Assembly (NCBI GenBank): GCA_024223125.1
Contig: JAAEOP010000153.1
Location: 1-12,650, forward strand
Direction of reading: 5' to 3'
DNA length: 12,650 nt
From: Chloroflexota bacterium
Lineage (GTDB): Bacteria; Chloroflexota; Anaerolineae; Promineifilales; Promineifilaceae
Numbering within the stretch: position 1 is the first letter of the stretch; every line of letters starts with the position of its first letter. Under the pieces are notes generated by a model, which was not told where the DNA came from, made no database searches, and worked only from the letters and a program-made list of their open reading frames with translations. Shown here in pieces: positions 8,937-12,650 of the stretch. The position numbers were made by a program, and so were the translations under genes.

Positions 8937-10004
8937 TTGTCTAGTTTAGAGAATCAAATTAGTTTTTCAACAATTCAAACATGGCCCAAAATTGATTTGC
9001 ATCGCCATTTGGAAGGTTCCTTACGGCTGCAAACGTTGTTTGATATTGCCCAAAAGTATCCTCTGGATATTCCCTCGCGCACGATGAATGAGTTACGGCC
9101 GTATGTGCAAGTAACCAGTGACCCCGCCAACCATACAGCCTTTTTAAGCAAGTTTGAAGTTTTGCGCCATTTTTACCGTTCACCAAAAACAATTCACCGT
9201 ATGGCTTATGAAGCGGTGGCTGACGCTGCTCTGGATAATGTGAAGTATCTGGAACTGCGGTTTAGTCCCCAGGCATTGTCACGAGTGCGTCATTTCACTT
9301 TGACGGAGGTAACGGATTGGGTGATTACGGCCGTACACCAGGCCAGCCAAGATTATGATATTCAGGTCGGTCTAATTATCAGTTTGGTACGGCACGACCC
9401 ATTACCCCAGGCTAAAAAAGTGGCCGAAGTAGCCTTTGAACGCTGCGACAAAGGGATTGTCGGTTTGGACCTGGCCGGCGATGAAGTGAAATTCCCATCC
9501 GCCCCCTTTGCCCCGATATTCAAAGAAGCTAAAGAAGTGGGGTTGGGCATTACCATTCATGCCGGTGAATGGGCCAGCGCTTATGGGGTGCGCGAAGCCA
9601 TCGAAGAATTGTATGCTGACCGCATTGGACATGGCATCCGCACCATGGAAAATTCCCACATATTACGACTGGTACGAGAGAGAGACATTGCTCTGGAAGT
9701 TTGTCTGACCAGTAATTTGCAAACCGGCGTCGTGCGCCAAATAGCTCATCATCCCCTGGTTGATATGCTTGATTTGAATATGAAAGCAACCCTGAACACA
9801 GATGATCCCGGTGTGAGTGATTGCACGATGAGTACCGAATATCAGATAGCGTTAAAAGAACTGGGGTTACCCTACGCCATTATTCGTCAGATGACTTTGA
9901 ATGCAGCTCAAGTTGCCTTTTTACCAGAGGCAGAACGAACACAATTAGTTGCTCGCTTTGAACGCCTGCTTCCTACATCCATCAAGACCCTTCCCACTCC
10001 TTGA
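8937..10004 (+). CDS. add: Adenosine deaminase
   Basis: The 355-residue protein is a zinc-dependent adenosine deaminase of the amidohydrolase fold, converting adenosine (and deoxyadenosine) to inosine in purine salvage. Zinc and catalytic residues are in place: H22 and H24 in DLHRHLEG, H208 and general-acid E211 in HAGE, H232 in RIGHGI, and D289-D290 in NTDDPGV. CLTSNLQT, LRFSP and LDLAGDE also match the E. coli Add pattern closely. This favours true adenosine deaminase over adenine deaminase or aminodeoxyfutalosine deaminase, although the last cannot be fully excluded without a tree. It starts with TTG, 47 bases after the histidine kinase stop. No terminator is seen between them, so read-through from the kinase transcript is possible. 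Its last 23 bases overlap the 3' end of the convergent unknown gene. Confidence 0.93.
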   Translation: MSSLENQISFSTIQTWPKIDLHRHLEGSLRLQTLFDIAQKYPLDIPSRTMNELRPYVQVTSDPANHTAFLSKFEVLRHFYRSPKTIHRMAYEAVADAALDNVKYLELRFSPQALSRVRHFTLTEVTDWVITAVHQASQDYDIQVGLIISLVRHDPLPQAKKVAEVAFERCDKGIVGLDLAGDEVKFPSAPFAPIFKEAKEVGLGITIHAGEWASAYGVREAIEELYADRIGHGIRTMENSHILRLVRERDIALEVCLTSNLQTGVVRQIAHHPLVDMLDLNMKATLNTDDPGVSDCTMSTEYQIALKELGLPYAIIRQMTLNAAQVAFLPEAERTQLVARFERLLPTSIKTLPTP

Positions 10005-10575
10005 TTGCTTTTTTGATCAATATTTGAACACGCTGGTCTTCAATTTCACGCGGCCGTTGGTATTTTCGGCCGTCCGCTTCTATTTGTAACCCACCGGCTG
10101 GGTGTTGTGTCAGATGAACAGAACGGTCGGCTAACTCTGGATCAGCCGCTATATATCTTTGCAAGATGCTGTCTATTTGCGCGACCGGACTTAAAGCGGC
10201 CGATGGTTCTGCGGCTATCTTTTGGATACCAGGCGTTATTATGCTTGATTGCTTTTTTTCTACTTTAGTTGCATCTCGTTGTGATTCTAAGCGATTGAGA
10301 AAGCGGGCCTGTTTTTCATTTAATTCGGCGGCTGTGGCTTGGTTAGCGGCCGAGGATGACGATGGCGCTAGAGGTGGGGCTACACCTGCATCTGCCAGAT
10401 TTTGATACCCACCGGCAAAGGAGATGAGTTCGCCAACGGCCGTTAACAACAAGCGGCCCACATTTTCAGCTTCCACATCTGAAATTTGTTCATACCGGTT
10501 GCCGCGAAATTCAACAACCAATTTGCCCATCGGAGGCACTCTGAGTACGCGCATGACTTCAAGTTCTTTGTCCAT
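9982..10575 (-). CDS. Unrecognised 197-residue protein with an internally duplicated domain
   Basis: I do not recognise the family. The protein has an N-terminal segment (about 9-50), a low-complexity Ala/Ser/Pro then charged linker (about 62-130), and a C-terminal segment (about 133-195). The two ends align without gaps at an offset of 144 residues. About 12 of 42 positions are identical (L11/L155, P15/P159, G17/G161, L19/L163, E22/E166, G25/G169, Y28/Y172, E35/E179, V39/V183, L42/L186, A46/A190, E49/E193), with many conservative pairs. Each copy looks like a beta hairpin (strand, G-N/R-R/K-Y turn, strand) followed by an amphipathic helix, so the protein may present two binding modules on a flexible tether. 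There is no signal peptide, membrane helix or cysteine. An ideal Shine-Dalgarno, AAGGAG (10586-10581), lies five bases before the ATG, supporting this start and real translation. It lies 46 bases downstream of mutM on the same strand, so probably the same transcript. Function is unknown. Confidence 0.8.
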   Translation of the reverse strand: MDKELEVMRVLRVPPMGKLVVEFRGNRYEQISDVEAENVGRLLLTAVGELISFAGGYQNLADAGVAPPLAPSSSSAANQATAAELNEKQARFLNRLESQRDATKVEKKQSSIITPGIQKIAAEPSAALSPVAQIDSILQRYIAADPELADRSVHLTQHPAGGLQIEADGRKYQRPREIEDQRVQILIKKAIKEWEGS

Positions 10576-10593
10576 AAGCTCTCCTTAGATAAA

Positions 10594-10613
10594 CGGGCTG
10601 AAGCCCGCACTAC
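10594..10613 (-). repeat. REP-like element: GTAG head plus hairpin
   Basis: On the minus strand this reads GTAGTGCGGGCTTCAGCCCG. The tetranucleotide GTAG (10613-10610) precedes a compact GC-rich hairpin, CGGGCT-tc-AGCCCG (10607-10594). A GTAG head followed by a palindrome is the signature of REP elements mobilised or bound by RAYT (REP-associated tyrosine transposase) proteins in other bacteria. It sits in the 46-base gap between mutM and the unknown gene, just upstream of the latter's Shine-Dalgarno, so it could also affect mRNA stability or the ratio of the two products. There is no T-run, so it is not a standard terminator. Confidence 0.6.
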
Positions 10614-10621
10614 GAACCTTT

Positions 10622-11434
10622 TTAATTTTGACAATGGGGGCAGTAATGTGTACTACGGCCGCCTAAGACAATCCGTTCTATCGGTGTGCCACAAGTGTAA
10701 CACGGATTGCCGGTTCTTCTGAATACTGCTACCGCGTTTTGCATATCTCCTTTGCTGCCATCCGGCTTTGTGTAGAGGGTGATGCTGGCCCCTTCACGGG
10801 CAATGCCCAAATGTAACACTTTTTGGATGGCCTGGTGCAAGGCGGCAATTTCTGCCTGGCTTAAACTGTTACTTTTGCGGGTCGGATGCAGCCCGGCATA
10901 AAACAGAGCTTCATCAGCGTAAATGTTGCCTACCCCGGCGATGAAAGTCTGGTCTAATAATAATGGTTTAAGCACACGACGACGGCCGTCTAATCGTTCT
11001 GTTAACAACGCTACCGTAAATGTAGGTTCCAATGGTTCTGGCCCCAGTTTACCTACTATTTGCTGGGGGTCAGACACCAGATACACCCGGCCAAATTTAC
11101 GCATATCACGAAAGCGGAGTTCACGGCCGTCTGCCAAAAAAAAGATAGTATGCACATACTTATCAGGGGGAGCATCTGAGGGAGACACGGCTAGATGTCC
11201 AGACATTTTCAAGTGGATGAGGAGAGTGTCTCCTTCATTCAGGTTGAACAGTAGATATTTGCCTCGCCGGTTGATGGCCTCTATTTGCTGCCCCTGAATC
11301 CGCATTCGCAGTTCACCTAACTCAGGGGTAACAATATGATTAGGCCAGTCATTCCACACGGCCGTAATGACCTGCCCTACTAACGGCTCACGCAAAGCTC
11401 TTACGGTGGTCTCTACCTCTGGTAATTCCGGCAT
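10622..11434 (-). CDS. mutM: Formamidopyrimidine-DNA glycosylase (Fpg/MutM)
   Basis: The 270-residue enzyme excises oxidised purines such as 8-oxoguanine and formamidopyrimidines from DNA and nicks the abasic site (base-excision repair). The start at 11434 is chosen because it gives MPELPEVE: after Met removal, Pro2 is the catalytic nucleophile and Glu3 the acid. An in-frame upstream ATG at 11506 would add 24 residues before Pro and abolish this. Other family marks are RRGKYLL with K59, HLKMSGH (74-80), LGPEPL (130-135), LKPLLLDQ with K156, GVGNIYADE with N170, and the C-terminal zinc finger C245-YT-C248...C265-PH-C268 with R260. Length is normal for Fpg. A GGAG lies 14 bases before the ATG, which is distant for a Shine-Dalgarno. 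The unknown 197-residue protein follows on the same strand. REP-like hairpins stand on both sides of the gene with their GTAG heads facing it. Confidence 0.95.
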   Translation of the reverse strand: MPELPEVETTVRALREPLVGQVITAVWNDWPNHIVTPELGELRMRIQGQQIEAINRRGKYLLFNLNEGDTLLIHLKMSGHLAVSPSDAPPDKYVHTIFFLADGRELRFRDMRKFGRVYLVSDPQQIVGKLGPEPLEPTFTVALLTERLDGRRRVLKPLLLDQTFIAGVGNIYADEALFYAGLHPTRKSNSLSQAEIAALHQAIQKVLHLGIAREGASITLYTKPDGSKGDMQNAVAVFRRTGNPCYTCGTPIERIVLGGRSTHYCPHCQN

Positions 11435-11471
11435 AAATCGTTGTTCATCTCCAATAATGCAACAGAAGCCA

Positions 11472-11500
11472 ATTATAACCCAATCCTCTTGCCTGTTGTA
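11472..11500 (-). promoter_or_regulatory. Candidate promoter for mutM
   Basis: A perfect minus-strand TATAAT occupies 11477-11472, about 38 bases before the mutM ATG. At a 17-base spacing the -35 position (11500-11495) reads TACAAC, a poor match. The -10 is convincing but the -35 is weak. The -35 region touches the GTAG head of the REP-like hairpin at 11498-11520. Confidence 0.35.
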
Positions 11501-11520
11501 GGACAAGATGCCATCTTGTC
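11498..11520 (+). repeat. REP-like element: GTAG head plus hairpin
   Basis: GTAG (11498-11501) is followed at once by GACAAGATG-c-CATCTTGTC (11502-11520), a perfect 9-base-pair dyad around one base. The layout matches the other REP-like element at 10594-10613, although the stem sequence differs. The two flank mutM in opposite orientation with both GTAG heads on the mutM side. Confidence 0.55.
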
Positions 11521-11529
11521 TAGTCCCAC

Positions 11530-11563
11530 GCCACCGATTAATTGCGATTCATAAATCGGTGGC
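11530..11563. repeat. 10-base inverted repeat
   Basis: GCCACCGATT (11530-11539) and AATCGGTGGC (11554-11563) are perfect inverted copies with a 14-base AT-rich loop. The right arm overlaps by three bases the left end of the 95-base symmetric element. It is probably another member of the local hairpin cluster; no T-run follows. Confidence 0.6.
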
Positions 11564-11655
11564 TGGTATACAAAGTACGCTAAAGCGCACTGGAAATGAG
11601 CCGCGTGTTGAGAACGGCCGCCTCAACATGCTTGAGCATGTTTTGTATACCAGCC
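11561..11655. repeat. Symmetric 95-base element with 14-base terminal inverted repeats
   Basis: GGCTGGTATACAAA (11561-11574) and TTTGTATACCAGCC (11642-11655) are perfect terminal inverted repeats. Just inside the left repeat is a hairpin, GTACGCT-aa-AGCGCAC (11575-11590, one mismatch). Just inside the right repeat is AACATGC-ttga-GCATGTT (11625-11642). Between them, GCGTGTTGAG (11603-11612) can pair with CTCAACATGC (11622-11631) with one G-U. The repeat-hairpin-centre-hairpin-repeat symmetry suggests a non-coding mobile element (MITE-like or a composite of REP hairpins). No target duplication is evident at the edges and no transposase is nearby, so mobility is inference. Confidence 0.55.
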
Positions 11656-11673
11656 GATGAATGAATTCATTGG
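11654..11673. repeat. 9-base-pair hairpin at the right edge of the cluster
   Basis: CCGATGAAT (11654-11662) and ATTCATTGG (11665-11673) pair around a two-base loop with a single G-U. The centre, AATGAATTCATT, is also a perfect 12-base palindrome. It abuts the right terminal repeat of the 95-base element and appears to end the hairpin cluster. Confidence 0.5.
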
Positions 11674-11783
11674 CGAAGTTTATGTTGGTGGCAACAGCGG
11701 ATTAAAGTAGGGAACGGATGCCAATGTATACTTGCTGTCAACAATACGTTAAAATGTGCTGGGACATACAACATACATATAAA

Positions 11784-11814
11784 ATTTGCCGCTTGCAAAT
11801 GACAAGCGGCAAAT
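11784..11814. repeat. 12-base dyad, candidate operator of the right-edge gene
   Basis: ATTTGCCGCTTG (11784-11795) and CAAGCGGCAAAT (11803-11814) are perfect inverted copies around seven bases. There is no T-run on the plus strand, and no minus-strand gene to its right needs terminating. The dyad covers the -35 and touches the -10 of the candidate promoter at 11793-11819, as a repressor site would. Confidence 0.6.
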
Positions 11815-11819
11815 ATAAT
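11793..11819 (+). promoter_or_regulatory. Candidate promoter of the right-edge gene
   Basis: A perfect TATAAT (11814-11819) lies 15 bases after TTGCAA (11793-11798, four of six to the -35 consensus). The spacing is shorter than the usual 17, which often means a promoter needing help or tight control. Transcription would start near 11826, giving a leader of about 28 bases that contains AAGGA (11840-11844), nine bases before the ATG at 11854. Confidence 0.4.
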
Positions 11820-11853
11820 CCGATTCACACCCATCAAAAAAGGATAATCTCCC

Positions 11854-12650
11854 ATGAGCGAACCCCATGCCTTAAAATGCCCTTCTTGTACAGCATCTTT
11901 GCCGTATGACGGCCGTTCCGAAACCATCCGTTGTGATTATTGCGACACTACTATTATTGTGCCTGAATCTATGCAAGCAGGCGCTTCCCGGCCCGGTGTT
12001 GTGGGAGATGAGGAGCCAGCGACGGCCGAACAAATTCACAAAATTTTGGGGCTTGTACGGCAGGGTAAAAAGATTGAAGCCATTAAATTGTACCGGGAAA
12101 CGTTTGATGTTTCATTGAAAGAAGCCAAAGATGTGGTGGATCATTTGGGGCATGGTCAGCCAACGGCCGTGTATACAACAACCGGAATGGGCACGGCCGT
12201 TGCCACCTCGACGGCGGCTTCAACCGGCTGTGGCTGCATCCTTCCCATCCTCATCATCTTGCTCATTTTGGGGATAGGAGTGGCCGTCTTTTTTGCCGCA
12301 GACCCAGAGCAGTTCAGCCGTATTTCGGAAGCGATTGCCGAAGGGGATATTGAGAAAGCGGCCGAGGGAGTGAGCAGCAGTGTCTCCAACGTGAACCGGG
12401 CTGCCAACGGCGATGTGGTGGCTACCACCAGCGGCGGCGACGGCATTGGCGCTGACTTACTGCTGGAAACCTGGCAGTATGGCAGCGGCAACATTCCCAT
12501 CAGACTCAGTTATACGGCCGACCAAGACGGCGCTCGCCAGATTGTGTGGGAACATCAGATTGGCGAGACCGGTTCCAGCAACCAATACAATGTGGGCTTT
12601 GACAAGCAGCAGGTGTACCTGAGCCAGGGCACTTCTTTGCAAGCGTTTGA
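11854..12650 (+). CDS. Zinc-ribbon, L7/L12-like, single-pass membrane protein (3' end outside window)
   Basis: The frame is open from the ATG at 11854 to the window edge: 265 codons without a stop, preceded by AAGGA nine bases upstream. I do not recognise the whole protein. Visible parts are a zinc ribbon with C9-x2-C12 and C27-x2-C30 (about 8-35). A helical segment at 59-98 contains GKKIEAIKLYRETFDVSLKEAKDVV and resembles the C-terminal domain of ribosomal L7/L12, a module also found in unrelated bacterial proteins. A Thr/Ala/Gly-rich linker (about 100-125) follows. C126-G-C128 precedes one strongly hydrophobic helix (about 129-149). The rest (150 onward) has a Ser/Gly-rich part and then a mixed segment with strands such as IPIRLSY and ARQIVWEH. 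The zinc ribbon and L12-like part are probably cytoplasmic and the C-terminal domain outside. The dyad over the promoter hints at regulated expression. Frames overlapping it in other phases (for example 11906-12118) are shadows. Confidence 0.85.
   Translation, partial: MSEPHALKCPSCTASLPYDGRSETIRCDYCDTTIIVPESMQAGASRPGVVGDEEPATAEQIHKILGLVRQGKKIEAIKLYRETFDVSLKEAKDVVDHLGHGQPTAVYTTTGMGTAVATSTAASTGCGCILPILIILLILGIGVAVFFAADPEQFSRISEAIAEGDIEKAAEGVSSSVSNVNRAANGDVVATTSGGDGIGADLLLETWQYGSGNIPIRLSYTADQDGARQIVWEHQIGETGSSNQYNVGFDKQQVYLSQGTSLQAF

Larger units (their letters stand above)
11435..11853. other. 419-base divergent intergenic region with many inverted repeats
   Basis: No credible gene lies between the divergent mutM and the right-edge gene; short open frames here have no Shine-Dalgarno or family resemblance. 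From left to right the region holds the mutM promoter candidate, a REP-like hairpin (11498-11520), a 10-base-pair hairpin (11530-11563), a symmetric 95-base element (11561-11655) and a 9-base-pair hairpin (11654-11673). About 110 bases with no clear structure follow (11674-11783), then a 12-base dyad (11784-11814) overlapping a candidate promoter for the right-edge gene. Confidence 0.7.
5..12200. repeat. Dispersed palindrome ACGGCCGT, about 22 copies
   Basis: Copies counted by eye start at 5, 164, 200, 233, 1403, 3113, 3454, 4215, 6044, 6103, 6292, 6389, 8434, 9095, 9327, 10436, 10982, 11123, 11358, 11909, 12163 and 12193. All are inside coding sequence on either strand. They are read as Thr-Ala-Val (13), X-Gly-Arg (6) or Arg-Pro (3), so all three frames are used. 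The core CGGCCG occurs about 50 times in total. The excess resembles the HIP1 palindrome of cyanobacterial genomes, but with a different sequence. Confidence 0.85.

Noticed and set aside
8937..10004. Aminodeoxyfutalosine or adenine deaminase instead of adenosine deaminase
   Set aside because: DLHRHLEG, CLTSNLQT and NTDDPGV follow the E. coli Add pattern closely, and no menaquinone (futalosine) genes are nearby.
11435..11506. Upstream in-frame ATG for mutM giving a 294-residue protein
   Set aside because: Fpg requires Pro directly after the initiator Met as nucleophile. MPELPEVE starts at 11434, and the longer form would bury it.
11498..11673. A CRISPR array
   Set aside because: The hairpins differ in sequence and are not regularly spaced direct repeats, and no cas gene is present.
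11784..11814. The 12-base dyad read as a transcription terminator
   Set aside because: There is no T-run on the plus strand. A minus-strand T-rich tail exists, but no minus-strand gene lies to the right to need it. The promoter overlap fits an operator better.
11667..11927. Short frames on both strands (11667-11927 minus, 11718-11909 plus)
   Set aside because: No Shine-Dalgarno or family likeness, they overlap the promoter/dyad and the start of the right-edge gene, and they look random.
11906..12118. 70-codon plus-strand frame with a hydrophobic start that looks like a signal peptide
   Set aside because: It is an out-of-phase shadow of the gene starting at 11854, whose frame stays open for 265 codons with zinc-ribbon cysteines and a Shine-Dalgarno.

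Overview
The window is a stretch of bacterial chromosome of medium GC content with ordinary housekeeping genes. No phage, insertion-sequence transposase, CRISPR array, tRNA or rRNA is visible. Several features suggest a Chloroflexota bacterium, perhaps of the Anaerolineae: the very long SecA with a 'HWRPCTR'-type insertion, the cytoplasmic multi-GAF histidine kinase, and the mix of gene types. This placement rests on family recall, not a search. A strong sequence signature runs through the whole window: the 8-base palindrome ACGGCCGT occurs about 22 times, always inside genes, where about 0.2 copies would be expected.

Layout, left to right. (1) 1-1227, plus strand: the 3' end of a MeaB/ArgK-type GTPase gene, whose stop overlaps the start of prs (ribose-phosphate pyrophosphokinase) by four bases. 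(2) 1341-5306, plus strand: secA, 1321 codons, the motor of protein export, closed by a strong intrinsic terminator at 5365-5396. (3) 5397-5550: a control region with two inverted repeats embedded in a candidate promoter. (4) 5551-8889, plus strand: a soluble histidine kinase with five GAF domains and no adjacent response regulator, followed after 47 bases by add (adenosine deaminase, TTG start). (5) 9982-11434, minus strand: mutM/fpg (DNA glycosylase for oxidised purines) and, 46 bases downstream, an unrecognised 197-residue protein that contains an internal duplication. Its end overlaps the end of add tail to tail by 23 bases. (6) 11435-11853: a 419-base gap packed with inverted repeats, including two GTAG-headed REP-like hairpins (counting the one just downstream of mutM), a symmetric 95-base element with 14-base terminal inverted repeats, and a 12-base dyad that overlaps a candidate promoter. 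(7) 11854 to the right edge, plus strand: a gene open to the window end. It encodes an N-terminal zinc ribbon, a segment resembling the ribosomal L7/L12 C-terminal domain, one membrane helix and an external domain.

Functional links are modest. Prs makes PRPP for nucleotide synthesis and Add recycles adenosine, so both touch purine metabolism, but they are in separate transcription units. MutM and the unknown downstream protein are probably co-transcribed. I do not see a convincing new multi-gene system. The features most worth a second look are the iterated palindrome, the hairpin cluster around mutM, the duplicated unknown protein and the zinc-ribbon/L12-like membrane protein at the right edge.
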